NCBI RefSeq assembly: GCF_900406815.1
Contig: NZ_OVCN01000004.1
Span: 1 to 64,000, forward strand
Source of the DNA: Acinetobacter haemolyticus
Lineage (GTDB): Bacteria > Pseudomonadota > Gammaproteobacteria > Pseudomonadales > Moraxellaceae
Reading direction: 5' to 3'
Length of the DNA: 64,000 bases
Shown here: piece by piece, positions 1-9,183 of the stretch
How positions within the stretch are numbered: the first letter of the stretch is position 1
How the letters are laid out: each line of letters starts with the position of its first letter
Position numbers and translations under genes: made by a program
The notes under the pieces: model-generated
What the model was told of the DNA's origin: nothing
Database searches by the model: none
The model's input: the letters and a program-made list of their open reading frames with translations, nothing else

Positions 1-35
1 AAATATGACTAATATTTTATAAATAATTCTACATA

Positions 36-923
36 GTGATAAAAATACTCATGCAACATCAGCAGCCCCAACCCCTCCCAATAAACACACCGAGTCAATT
101 AGTAAATTTTGGTTTTAGAGAAATCCAATGTGCATGGAATTATTGTTACCGTATGGGATGGATGCATCCAACATTAATAAATACAATTTCTTTAGAACAA
201 AAAATGAATCACTTGGTAATTTACTTAAATAGTTTAAGCAATAAAGATTATTTTATTAATCAAATAATTTACCACCAAACAAACAATTTAATTGATAACA
301 ATTATTTCAATTGGATTAACAAAAAAGATAAAAGATTGATTATTCATTTAATTAACGCTTTAATAAATGAATTTAAAATACAAATCAACATAGGTTTTCT
401 ACCCAACCTATATGAAGAGTTTGTTATTAATTTTGATTCCATACTTTATGATACAAATACAAAAATAAGTTTTATAACGAATCAAAAAAATATATGGAGT
501 CAAATCAAAACCAAGGATTCTCAATTAAAATGGCTAGAACAAAATAATACATCCCAATTAAATTGGGCATGGGATTATTTAGGTAAATTTAATAAAAGAA
601 ATAATGCCTTTTTTATACCAACTGATAATGATGACTTATTATTTTCTATACAAGCAGCTTTCGATTATATGTCATACGGAAATCCATCGGACAAGATTTT
701 ATTCCTTGAGCGTATGAAAAAAACATGGAGTCAGAAAAAATTTAGAGATTCTGGAAAGGCAAAAAAACCTTATCATCTCCCTTTAACAAAAAGCACTCAA
801 AAGCAACTTGAGCAATTAGCTGAGCTAAAAAACTGTCGAAAAGAGCAGGTTATTGAAAAGCTAATTAAAATCGAATTCGAATTACTAAATTTAGATGAGA
901 ATGGTAAACCTAAATACAAATAG
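36..923 (+). CDS. Hypothetical AT-rich protein, possible DNA-binding C-terminus
   Basis: I do not recognise this 295-aa protein. The reading frame begins with GTG at 36, and an in-frame ATG at 51 would give 290 aa; neither has a clear ribosome binding site, and an in-frame stop at 24-26 limits the 5' end. The body is rich in Asn, Ile and Lys. The last ~65 residues are basic and helical (around KKPYHLPLTKSTQKQLEQL and CRKEQVIEKLIKIE), which resembles a ribbon-helix-helix segment, but this is only an impression. Base composition is more AT-rich than the core genes further right, which suggests acquired DNA. It lies beside a Fic gene and an apparent integration boundary. Confidence 0.55.
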   Translation: MIKILMQHQQPQPLPINTPSQLVNFGFREIQCAWNYCYRMGWMHPTLINTISLEQKMNHLVIYLNSLSNKDYFINQIIYHQTNNLIDNNYFNWINKKDKRLIIHLINALINEFKIQINIGFLPNLYEEFVINFDSILYDTNTKISFITNQKNIWSQIKTKDSQLKWLEQNNTSQLNWAWDYLGKFNKRNNAFFIPTDNDDLLFSIQAAFDYMSYGNPSDKILFLERMKKTWSQKKFRDSGKAKKPYHLPLTKSTQKQLEQLAELKNCRKEQVIEKLIKIEFELLNLDENGKPKYK

Positions 924-947
924 TAGTATCCCACTGATTGATATTGA

Positions 948-979
948 ATAGTGACTAAGATTAATTACTTAGTCACTAT
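948..979. terminator. 12-bp perfect inverted repeat between convergent genes
   Basis: Arms 948-959 (atagtgactaag) and 968-979 pair perfectly around an 8-nt AT loop. It sits between the convergent orphan gene and fic, so a bidirectional terminator is the simplest reading. The following tract (ctttaa) is a weak U-run. Confidence 0.5.
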
Positions 980-1050
980 CTTTAAGGCAACTAGTTCATA
1001 CTTTTTAACTCTATTATTTTATAGACGCTAACCACGACTATTTAAAATGA

Positions 1051-1782
1051 TTAAATCCCCAAAACCATCTGATAATGCTTAAATCCATCCAGTACAACTC
1101 CACCAATCAGATTGATGAATGGTTCTGTATTACCATAAGCCATCCATTGATCTAAAGCCTCATAGTAGGCTAAACGATTTTCTACTGTAATCACACTGGG
1201 CGGATAGCCTGCTTTAAGCAGTTCCAGATTCATCAATAACCGAGATGTTCGTCCATTCCCATCGACAAAGGGATGGATACCTACGAATTCAGCATGAACT
1301 TTGGCAGCTCGTTCAACTGGATGCAATGTATGAGCTTCCGTATTATACCAATCTATAAACTGAGTCATTTTGTCATTAAGCAAAGTATGGTCTGGCGGAT
1401 TAGTTGTAGCACCTGAAATTAATGCATTTTGCTGGCGATATCGTCCAGCATTTTCATCATCAATGTTTTTCAATATTAGTTGATGGATGTTCCGAATTTG
1501 CCATTCTGAAAATGGCTCTTCTCTTTTTATAATGTCTTCGACATACAAGATTGCATCACGATGATTGATCACTTCAAAATGCTCTCTTAATGCCTTACCA
1601 CCTACCGTAATTCCTTCTAGAACAACTTTGGTTTCCAATAAGGTTAAAGTATTACCCTCAATCGCATTGGAATGGTAAGTCCATCGCAGGATTAAGTCTT
1701 CATGTAAATTTTTGACAATCGCAGGTGAAAGAGGTCGACGCTGATCTAATTTAGTTTTTAAATCATCAATGATCTCAAACAT
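1051..1782 (-). CDS. Fic family protein (predicted AMP transferase)
   Basis: A 243-aa Fic-domain protein. Fic enzymes transfer AMP or another nucleotide moiety from a nucleotide to a hydroxyl of a target protein. The catalytic loop HPFVDGNGR is at residues 170-178, with the invariant His170. Near the N-terminus, SNAIEG at 38-43 fits the inhibitory-helix motif (S/T)xxxE(G/N), so this is a self-inhibited class II Fic protein in which Glu42 should block ATP binding. The ATG at 1782 is preceded by a short palindrome, tacgtacgta (1794-1803), a possible regulatory site. It is a single gene with no antitoxin-like partner. Targets cannot be told from sequence. Confidence 0.9.
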   Translation of the reverse strand: MFEIIDDLKTKLDQRRPLSPAIVKNLHEDLILRWTYHSNAIEGNTLTLLETKVVLEGITVGGKALREHFEVINHRDAILYVEDIIKREEPFSEWQIRNIHQLILKNIDDENAGRYRQQNALISGATTNPPDHTLLNDKMTQFIDWYNTEAHTLHPVERAAKVHAEFVGIHPFVDGNGRTSRLLMNLELLKAGYPPSVITVENRLAYYEALDQWMAYGNTEPFINLIGGVVLDGFKHYQMVLGI

Positions 1783-1921
1783 GCTTGTCTCTGTACGTAC
1801 GTAAGTATCAAATGATCATACATTAAAAAACGATGGCAATAAAATCCGTCAGGTTAGTGCAAAGCTTTAATGATATAGTAAGAAAAATAGCTGTGTAGCT
1901 AAGGAAGTACCCTCATGCAGT

Positions 1922-1941
1922 TGGGGGTATAACTGGGGGTA
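1922..1941 (+). repeat. Two tgggggta direct repeats, arm-site-like
   Basis: tgggggta occurs at 1922-1929 and 1934-1941, 12 bp apart, in an otherwise AT-rich stretch. G-rich short repeats of this kind resemble arm-type integrase sites near attachment sites of P4-like tyrosine recombinase elements (recalled, not searched). No integrase gene lies in the window. Confidence 0.4.
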
Positions 1942-2000
1942 AAACACAAAATACGTTTTTAAATTTTAATTAATTATCATACATTTAAATTAATAAGTTT

Positions 2001-2016
2001 ATTCCCTCTCTCGCCA
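2001..2016 (+). other. tRNA-Ser-like 3' end fragment (possible att site)
   Basis: attccctctctcgcca resembles the T-arm/acceptor end plus CCA of a bacterial tRNA-Ser gene, but there is no tRNA body upstream. A terminator follows at 2034-2063, as expected behind a tRNA gene. This is what an element that integrated into a tRNA 3' end leaves at its far junction. The 1783-2158 gap otherwise holds no gene. Confidence 0.4.
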
Positions 2017-2033
2017 AGATTTATATGAATGAA

Positions 2034-2063
2034 AAGCTTAACTCGGAAGGGTTAGGCTTTTTT
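2034..2063 (+). terminator. Intrinsic terminator with no upstream gene
   Basis: Stem 2034-2042 (aagcttaac) pairs with 2051-2059 (gttaggctt, one G-U) around an 8-nt loop, followed by six T at 2058-2063. It faces the plus strand although no plus-strand gene is adjacent, which fits a displaced tRNA terminator. Confidence 0.65.
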
Positions 2064-2158
2064 ATTATTTATATCGCCTTAAATTTAATTAATTGAAAAG
2101 TAATAAAAATATATTCTAAGTAGATTAATTATTTAGCTAGAATTTTTTAAAGAAAATT

Positions 2159-3451
2159 TTAGATATTTAAATAATTGATTACATCACAAGGATTATCCAA
2201 ATTAAAAGGTATTACTTTCAAAAGAGCTCTATTATGAGTTGCATTAAATGTGAATTGAGGTAACGGCTGATTAAATTTATCTTTACGATATGGATAAATA
2301 AGAATTACTTCACTACTGTGCTTTAAATAATGATGACTGTATGCAAACATTTGCTGAATATCACTATCTTTCAATCCATATCGCCCTGACAGATCGCCCT
2401 GATTAATCAGTTTCCATTTTGTATCTAACACAATTTTTTTATTTTGCTTTTCAATATAGATATCTGGTTTTAGTTTAAAAATTTTTCTATCTTCATGTGT
2501 ACACATATGTTTACTTGATACTTGTGTCTTTACTTTCCAATCTTTTAAACTTCGGCGTAAAAAATAAGCAACATAATGCTCAAACAGTTTTTCCATAGGA
2601 AACAGTAGGCTCATCCCACGCCAACCGCCTTGAGTAGATACGGGCATGTATTCACTTAAAATCAGCTCAGTCCAAGGTTTTATATCTGCATATAGTGCGA
2701 GTAAACGCCCTGACTGCCACTGTTTAAAATCTTGAGTAATATTTTGACTCTTTGGAATTTCTCCAGTCATTAAGCGAAGCTCTTGAGCAAGTTTCCAATT
2801 TTTAGAACTTCGTGTTTTTTTACAAACGACTTCTAATGCCGTTTTAATTAACCTATTTTCAGGGCGATCAACTTCATAGATGTCGTGCTCAATCGGGAAA
2901 ATATGCTTTCTTGCTGGGGATTGTCGCATATGCTTCACATGCTGCAATTGCCCTCTTAAGTACTTTTGCTCTTCTTGCACACGTTGATAATCAAAGCGTA
3001 AACCGCGTTGTATTAGTTTTTCAAAATTACAAAGAAACTGATCTATGATCCACTCATGTATAGGCTGTTTAAAACGACTTAAATTTGCCTCACCAGCATC
3101 CCGATATGGTAAATGCAAAGATATCCTAAGCATCTTTTTTAAAAGCTCACGTTCTTTTTCAATCACCGTTTCATTAGATTCACTAGGCTCTATATCAACA
3201 TACTTCGGTAATATTTCAATACGCGTACCACATTTGGTTTCGAGAACTCCGACATATTGATCTAGTCTGAGTTTCCTACGCCCAGCTAATTCAAATACCT
3301 TTGCACCATGTCGAGAAAATGATGCTGAGAGTTCACACAAATGATCAAAAGCAGACGCAGAAATATAAGCATGGTCTATCGTTGATTCAGGGCATCCAGC
3401 ATATGCAACACTAAGATATGCATATTCTCTGACGGTTATCAGATCAGACAT
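2159..3451 (-). CDS. mcrC: McrC-like nuclease subunit of a McrBC system
   Basis: A 430-aa McrC family protein, the nuclease partner of the McrB GTPase/translocase. The PD-(D/E)xK site is visible as LKPDIYI followed by KIVLDTKWK in the C-terminal third. I place the start at the ATG at 3451 because taggggc sits just upstream as a ribosome binding site. A longer reading from a TTG at 3466 would overlap the mcrB stop by 4 bp. The mcrB stop (TGA, 3463-3465) is only 11 bp upstream of the ATG, so the two are co-translated. It is the last gene of the minus-strand defence operon. Confidence 0.88.
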   Translation of the reverse strand: MSDLITVREYAYLSVAYAGCPESTIDHAYISASAFDHLCELSASFSRHGAKVFELAGRRKLRLDQYVGVLETKCGTRIEILPKYVDIEPSESNETVIEKERELLKKMLRISLHLPYRDAGEANLSRFKQPIHEWIIDQFLCNFEKLIQRGLRFDYQRVQEEQKYLRGQLQHVKHMRQSPARKHIFPIEHDIYEVDRPENRLIKTALEVVCKKTRSSKNWKLAQELRLMTGEIPKSQNITQDFKQWQSGRLLALYADIKPWTELILSEYMPVSTQGGWRGMSLLFPMEKLFEHYVAYFLRRSLKDWKVKTQVSSKHMCTHEDRKIFKLKPDIYIEKQNKKIVLDTKWKLINQGDLSGRYGLKDSDIQQMFAYSHHYLKHSSEVILIYPYRKDKFNQPLPQFTFNATHNRALLKVIPFNLDNPCDVINYLNI

Positions 3452-3462
3452 ATTTGCCCCTA

Positions 3463-5856
3463 TCAATGCTGAATAATCTTTGCAAAACTTTCAATAGACT
3501 TGAATGATGTCGGGACCAACTCCCAAGTTTTTTTATCTTCAAAGTAACCTAAATCTTCAGAATCTACATTCGGAAATATTGCTGATTTTTCTACAGGTTT
3601 TGGTTTAAGCATTCCATTACCATTTAAAACTAAATTGATCTTTGCCCAGTCATCAAAAAAGTATTCTTGTAATTGTGGAATGACCTTCTGCTTAAAAATA
3701 TCTGACAAATTATCTAAAGTTGGTTTCTCTTTTAAATTCATAAAATTAGCATGACCTAAGCAATGATCACGATCAATTAAGATTTCAATTCTTTGGTTGA
3801 TAACAGTTAATAATCGTTCAATATCTACACCATCAACACTCACATCTCTCAATAGATTTGGTTGAGGTGGCATCTCAATAAAAGTGAATCGACGACGTAA
3901 AGCAATATCTAAACCTGTTAAAGAGCGGTCAGAAGAGTTCATCGTACCAATAAGGTAAAGATTCTTTGGAACAGTAAGCTCATATTTAGAATATGGCAAA
4001 GTAACAGATAGTTCTTCTTCTGCACCTTGACGCTTTGAATCCTCAATTAAAGTAATCAATTCACCAAATATACGGGAAATGTTGCCACGGTTGATTTCAT
4101 CGATGATCAGTACGAATTTCTTATCATTGTCTTCCTTTTGATGACTCTCCAAAAGATTTTTAAGTTTAGTAATATTTATTGCATTTGCTAAGTTGTAAAT
4201 TGTTTGTTGCGAAAGAACTTTATCAAATAGTTGTTCTACATTTAGGCTCGGTTTGAACAATTTAAGCCATTTAACAGATTTCTTTTGAACGTATCTAGGT
4301 GCATCATCACTATCAGGTAATAGTTCATAATTACCACTTATTTCACCAATAGCTCTAAATTTATAATTCCCATCAGAAATGATGATTAAGTCACCAACTT
4401 TCGTTTTGTTTTTAAAATCATTTACAAATCTTGAAGCTGAAGGATATTTTTTACGATAATCCTCATAACCTTGTTCATCCATAATCTCCTCAACTTGCTT
4501 ACGGTTAGTAGTACTAGAAAAGTTTATGTCATCTCCCCATCCAAGAAGTACACAATGATTTTTGACGCAGTAATCGAAGATATCCTCATCCTCTCCTGCT
4601 CTTCCTAAAGACATTTTCCATATTTCATTTGCACTAGAATCAAAATTGTTCTTTTGACTTTCTAAAATTACTTTTGATTGAGCAGTATCACACAACGATT
4701 TAAATACCCCAGAAACTACAGGATATTCGATATTTTTTTTACCCTCATTATCTTCTACTGTTTCAGCTCGAATGCCCTCTACAAAATCCTCGTAACTGAA
4801 ACTCTGATGAAAAGTTACAAACTTAATCTGTCCTTTATTCTTATACTGATCAAATCTATTTTTTAGATCTTCACGCTCTTCTTTTTCCAAATCTTCTAGG
4901 GACTTATCTTCAATAATCGAAAGTGCATGATTGATTGTATTAAAAGTTTTCCCAGTCCCAGCAGCACCAAATAAAATACGATTTAATGGTTGTACCATCT
5001 TATTCGACATTTCTTTATTTTCCTTTGAATTACTCTTGTCTAATGATTGAAGTGTATCCAATTCATACCATTCACAAAATTTTTCTAAATCATTTAAATT
5101 ATTTATCTCAATGTAATATGCCTTATTACCCTTATACAAACTAGGAGCATGAGACTTCAAACCATCATGACGTCCTTCGTTTTCATCATATTTACCGAAT
5201 ATTTTTGAATTATTATCAATAAAATTAAATTTAAAGTATTGGTTGTCTTCTGGGTCTACACCTATAAACAAAGAAGGTCTAGAATTTTCTAAAATCAAAG
5301 CTAACTCTCGATTAGAATTATTTCTAAATCCAACTATTTTCTTAGTTGCTTCCTTAATTTTCTGATATTTTGTTTTTAAAAAATTGTAAGCTTCTAAAGT
5401 TGTAAAATAGTCTTCTACTTCATAATTTACAGGGTATAAATCTTCACCTGAATAATCTAAGTCTAACTCCTCAGTGAATGTCTTTACCTGATCTAGCCAG
5501 CCTTTTAAATTTAATTCTTTTTGTACAGATTGATCATATCCTTGTGGTAGGACATCCTCATCAACACGTAATAATCTATATGTTTGATCTGCGATGTACA
5601 GTATAAAATTTCCATTCTTTTCTAAATGAAGTACAAATAAGAAATCTTCTACTCTCTTCGCTTGAACTCTTTTTCTACCAAAACCTAAATACCCATACTT
5701 AGATGCTCCAGCATGGTAGATATCAATATTTGGAAATACTTGCTTTATTTCCATCAATTGTTCCCAAAACCAATTCTTCTGTGATTCCGATAAAAGTGCT
5801 ACATAATCGTTAATACGAGGCAAATTAAATTTTTGCTTAAATTCTTCTAATTCCAT
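3463..5856 (-). CDS. mcrB: McrB-like AAA+ GTPase with an inserted EVE/PUA-like domain
   Basis: A 797-aa McrB-type motor that should recognise modified DNA and drive McrC. Visible motifs are Walker A GAAGTGKT (297-304), the McrB-typical TFHQSFSYEDFVEG (348-361), Walker B FVLIIDEINR (581-590), sensor GTMNSSDRS (637-645) and LRRRF (653-657). In E. coli McrB only about ten residues separate the segment before Walker B from Walker B; here roughly 180 extra residues (about 393-577) intervene. They include HCVLLGWGDD and KVGDLIIISDGNYKFRAIGEI, which look like an EVE/PUA-type base-reading fold. The N-terminal 280 residues do not resemble the E. coli DNA-binding domain. It starts 27 bp after hsdR, so it is very likely in the same transcript. 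Confidence 0.88.
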   Translation of the reverse strand: MELEEFKQKFNLPRINDYVALLSESQKNWFWEQLMEIKQVFPNIDIYHAGASKYGYLGFGRKRVQAKRVEDFLFVLHLEKNGNFILYIADQTYRLLRVDEDVLPQGYDQSVQKELNLKGWLDQVKTFTEELDLDYSGEDLYPVNYEVEDYFTTLEAYNFLKTKYQKIKEATKKIVGFRNNSNRELALILENSRPSLFIGVDPEDNQYFKFNFIDNNSKIFGKYDENEGRHDGLKSHAPSLYKGNKAYYIEINNLNDLEKFCEWYELDTLQSLDKSNSKENKEMSNKMVQPLNRILFGAAGTGKTFNTINHALSIIEDKSLEDLEKEEREDLKNRFDQYKNKGQIKFVTFHQSFSYEDFVEGIRAETVEDNEGKKNIEYPVVSGVFKSLCDTAQSKVILESQKNNFDSSANEIWKMSLGRAGEDEDIFDYCVKNHCVLLGWGDDINFSSTTNRKQVEEIMDEQGYEDYRKKYPSASRFVNDFKNKTKVGDLIIISDGNYKFRAIGEISGNYELLPDSDDAPRYVQKKSVKWLKLFKPSLNVEQLFDKVLSQQTIYNLANAINITKLKNLLESHQKEDNDKKFVLIIDEINRGNISRIFGELITLIEDSKRQGAEEELSVTLPYSKYELTVPKNLYLIGTMNSSDRSLTGLDIALRRRFTFIEMPPQPNLLRDVSVDGVDIERLLTVINQRIEILIDRDHCLGHANFMNLKEKPTLDNLSDIFKQKVIPQLQEYFFDDWAKINLVLNGNGMLKPKPVEKSAIFPNVDSEDLGYFEDKKTWELVPTSFKSIESFAKIIQH

Positions 5857-5883
5857 GAATTAAATAACCTTATGCTTTATCTA

Positions 5884-8800
5884 TTATCTTCTTGTTTTTT
5901 GCTGGCTTACCAATACATCATAAATAATATTGGCAAACTGCTTCATTTTGGCTGGATCACTCATCAGCTGTGTCATTTGTTCAGTATGTGCAGTATTACT
6001 ATCGAGTACCGCATCATCTAAAGCACTATCAAACTCACCCAGCATCGCTTGTTCACGGGTATTGTTTTGAATCTGCTTCATCATCTTGGCGTTTTCAGAC
6101 ATCTTGTCTGCCACCGTATAGACATAATTAATCATGTCCTGATCTGTCAGCTTATCGGTAATAAAAACATCATTTACACGCTGTAAGATGACCGATAAAA
6201 AATCCTCTTGTTTATTTTTTGCTTTTGCCGAACCGAGATCATTAGCTGGTTCTAATTTATGTTCAGTACTATCTGCTTTAAGTTGAATATCCTGTTGACG
6301 GATTTTAGAGAGCCGATAATGACTCATTGCCACATTACTCAAATCAATCACATCTTCATCTGCCGCTTGCTCACGTAATAACGGCCGCAAAGTACGAGCA
6401 AACAAACTGATTTTTTCGAGTTCTTTATCATCATATTCTACAATCTGTGACATAAACTCATAAAAACGACTAAAACTACCTAAATCCTTTTTAAAGATTT
6501 CGAGTGCATCACGTGCCTTTTTCGCTTCGGCAAATTCATTTTCAGCATTTGCAATCAACACAGGTTCACCTGTCCGTTTGCTAATTTCCAAACGATTCTT
6601 GGTCACGTCATAATCATTGATTGCTTGAGAATAACGTTGCTGCCAACGTTGCATCGCTGGTTTACAGATATTGGCAAGTGCAGCATTGGATTTATTTTTA
6701 CTATAGAAAGCATCAACAAATTGCTCGACTTCAGTCATGAGAAAAATGCGTGCTGCTTTCAGCTTTTCAGCAAGGTCATAGACAATATCAGGATTAGAAA
6801 CATCTGCCAGTTCTGCCGTTTGATAGTAAGGCTGGAATGCATCCAAAATTTCTTGTGGTTCATTAAAGAAATCTAGAACAAATGTGCCTGATTCTGCTTT
6901 GCCAGGATAGGTTCTGTTTAAACGCGATAAGGTCTGCACGCACTCAACACCACCTAGTTTCTTATCGACGTACATAGCACACAATTTTGGTTGGTCGAAA
7001 CCTGTCTGAAACTTATTCGCCACAATCATTACTTGAAAGTCATCACTATCAAATGCTTTACGCATTTCACGCCCTTTCAAATTTGGATTGATATTAGTTT
7101 CAGTAAACTTCTGCCCGACCAAATGGCTGCTGTCTGCATCGTGATCAGCAAATTCGACTTCACCTGAGAATGCTACTATCGCTTGAATATTGGCATAGTT
7201 TTGCTGTGACACATATTTATCAAAGGCTTGTTTATAGCGTATGGCTTCTTTACGTGAGCTGGTCACGACCATGGCTTTGGCTTGACCACCCAATAAGCCC
7301 ATCACATTCTTTTTAAAATGCTCAATAATCACGCGTACTTTTTGCGAGATATTGTGGTCATGTAGTCGCACCCATTGATTAAGCTTAATCTTGGCTTTTT
7401 TGGCATCGACCTGATCGTCTTTTTCCTCAATCTTTTGTTTGAGCTTATAGATAACTTTATAGTTGGTATAATTTTTTAAGACATCCAAAATAAAGCCTTC
7501 TTCAATCGCTTGGCGCATTGAATAGACATGATAGGCTTCGGGCTTATTGATTTTGGATGGGGGTAGTTCAGGATTCGGCAAACACCCAAACAGTTGTAAT
7601 GTCTTATCTTTTGGGGTTGCAGTAAAGGCGTAAAAAATTAAATTATCACTCCCTTTACGTGAAGCCATGACCGCATCTAATACATCTTCTGACGTGAGCT
7701 GATCATCTTCATCACGCTCATCAAGCATCAGCGTTTCTTTGAGTTGTCGTGCCGTTGAGCCACTTTGCGAAGAATGTGCTTCATCTGCAATTACGGCATA
7801 TTTACGTTCTTTTAAACTGGTACTGTTTTCAATTGCTTTGAGCACATGAGGGAAGGTCTGAATGGTGACAATAATAATCGGCTGTGCCATTTCTAATGCT
7901 TTTGCCAATTTTTCAGATTTAGAGCCATCGCCCTCTTTATTGTTAATTCGTCCAACCACGCCATCCGCATGTTCAAACTGATAAATAGTATCTTGTAGCT
8001 GTGCATCCAGAATAGTTCGGTCAGTCACTACAATCACTGAATCGAACATCTTGTTATTGTTGGCATCGTATAAGCTAGACAGTTGATGTGCTGTCCATGC
8101 AATTGAGTTGGACTTGCCTGAACCCGCACTGTGCTGGATCAGGTATTTTTGCCCTGTTCCTTCAGCTAGTGAATCTTCAACCAGTTTGGTTACAACTTTC
8201 CATTGGTGATAACGCGGGAAAATCAGACTTTCTTTTTTATATTTACGCCCTTCCCAATCTTCTTTTTCTTCAATCTGTAAGTGAATAAAGTTACCAATAA
8301 TATTGAGTAAGCTATTTGGGGTTAAAACCTCATTCCACAGATAACCTGTTGCATATTCATTTGTATCTTCAGGTACATCATTGCCTGCACCTTGTTCTTT
8401 AGTGCCTTTGTTAAAGGGCAAGAAATAGGTGTTGTCGCCATTGAGATGAGTTGCCATATAGACTTCATACTGACTCACCGCAAAATGCACTAATGCACCA
8501 CGTTTAAAGGTCAATAATGGTTCTGGCTTATTGATTTCAGGGTCTTTGGGTAGGCGTGTTTTTTTGTACTGTGCCATGGCATTTTGTACGGCTTGTTTAA
8601 ACTCTGACTTGAGTTCTAGCGTTGCCACAGGAAAACCATTAATAAACAGGACTAAATCGATGCGCCATTTTTTGGCTTGTTTGCCTGTGGCTTCGAGTTC
8701 GGCTTTATTGGCATATGGGCTATACACCAACTCAGGTACAATACGACAAACATTCTGTTTATAGATGTCAGTTAATTCAGGGTTTAAACTATGTTCAGGT

Positions 8801-9147
8801 TTAAACTGACAAAATGAAAAGCGTGTACCACGGGTTTTCAGTCCATGACGTAATACACCCAAAGTCCCATAACTACGAGATTCAATATCCGTAGCATTAA
8901 TATCGGCTTTTTTAAGCTGAGCCACCACCGTATCTAAAAAATGGCGTTCTGTATCATTCGGAAAAATACTTTTAAACTTTTGCCATTCTTTGTCTTGGGT
9001 CTTTTGTACAAAATCTAAAACGTCTTGTTCATAGAGGGCTTTTTCACGGTTGTAGCCCTGTGGTGAACCAACCTGCCAACCATGACTTTGCATTTGCGTA
9101 ATAATATCTTGTTGAAAAATCGTTTCTAACGTTACATCCGATCTCAT
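5884..9147 (-). CDS. hsdR: Type I restriction enzyme, R (translocase/endonuclease) subunit
   Basis: A 1087-aa HsdR, which with HsdM and HsdS forms the DNA-translocating, cutting complex. The nuclease motif is near the N-terminus: RIDLVLFINGFPVATLELK at 162-180 with Asp164, Glu178 and Lys180. SF2 helicase motifs follow: Walker A AGSGKS (341-346), DEAH (455-458), FTATP, KFQTGFDQP and QTLSRLNRT. The length is normal for the family and no motif is broken. It follows the Abi gene by 36 bp and precedes mcrB by 27 bp in one minus-strand operon. Confidence 0.96.
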   Translation of the reverse strand: MRSDVTLETIFQQDIITQMQSHGWQVGSPQGYNREKALYEQDVLDFVQKTQDKEWQKFKSIFPNDTERHFLDTVVAQLKKADINATDIESRSYGTLGVLRHGLKTRGTRFSFCQFKPEHSLNPELTDIYKQNVCRIVPELVYSPYANKAELEATGKQAKKWRIDLVLFINGFPVATLELKSEFKQAVQNAMAQYKKTRLPKDPEINKPEPLLTFKRGALVHFAVSQYEVYMATHLNGDNTYFLPFNKGTKEQGAGNDVPEDTNEYATGYLWNEVLTPNSLLNIIGNFIHLQIEEKEDWEGRKYKKESLIFPRYHQWKVVTKLVEDSLAEGTGQKYLIQHSAGSGKSNSIAWTAHQLSSLYDANNNKMFDSVIVVTDRTILDAQLQDTIYQFEHADGVVGRINNKEGDGSKSEKLAKALEMAQPIIIVTIQTFPHVLKAIENSTSLKERKYAVIADEAHSSQSGSTARQLKETLMLDERDEDDQLTSEDVLDAVMASRKGSDNLIFYAFTATPKDKTLQLFGCLPNPELPPSKINKPEAYHVYSMRQAIEEGFILDVLKNYTNYKVIYKLKQKIEEKDDQVDAKKAKIKLNQWVRLHDHNISQKVRVIIEHFKKNVMGLLGGQAKAMVVTSSRKEAIRYKQAFDKYVSQQNYANIQAIVAFSGEVEFADHDADSSHLVGQKFTETNINPNLKGREMRKAFDSDDFQVMIVANKFQTGFDQPKLCAMYVDKKLGGVECVQTLSRLNRTYPGKAESGTFVLDFFNEPQEILDAFQPYYQTAELADVSNPDIVYDLAEKLKAARIFLMTEVEQFVDAFYSKNKSNAALANICKPAMQRWQQRYSQAINDYDVTKNRLEISKRTGEPVLIANAENEFAEAKKARDALEIFKKDLGSFSRFYEFMSQIVEYDDKELEKISLFARTLRPLLREQAADEDVIDLSNVAMSHYRLSKIRQQDIQLKADSTEHKLEPANDLGSAKAKNKQEDFLSVILQRVNDVFITDKLTDQDMINYVYTVADKMSENAKMMKQIQNNTREQAMLGEFDSALDDAVLDSNTAHTEQMTQLMSDPAKMKQFANIIYDVLVSQQKTRR

Positions 9148-9183
9148 TGTTTCCGTCGCCCTTTTAAATTCTAAATATCTTTT

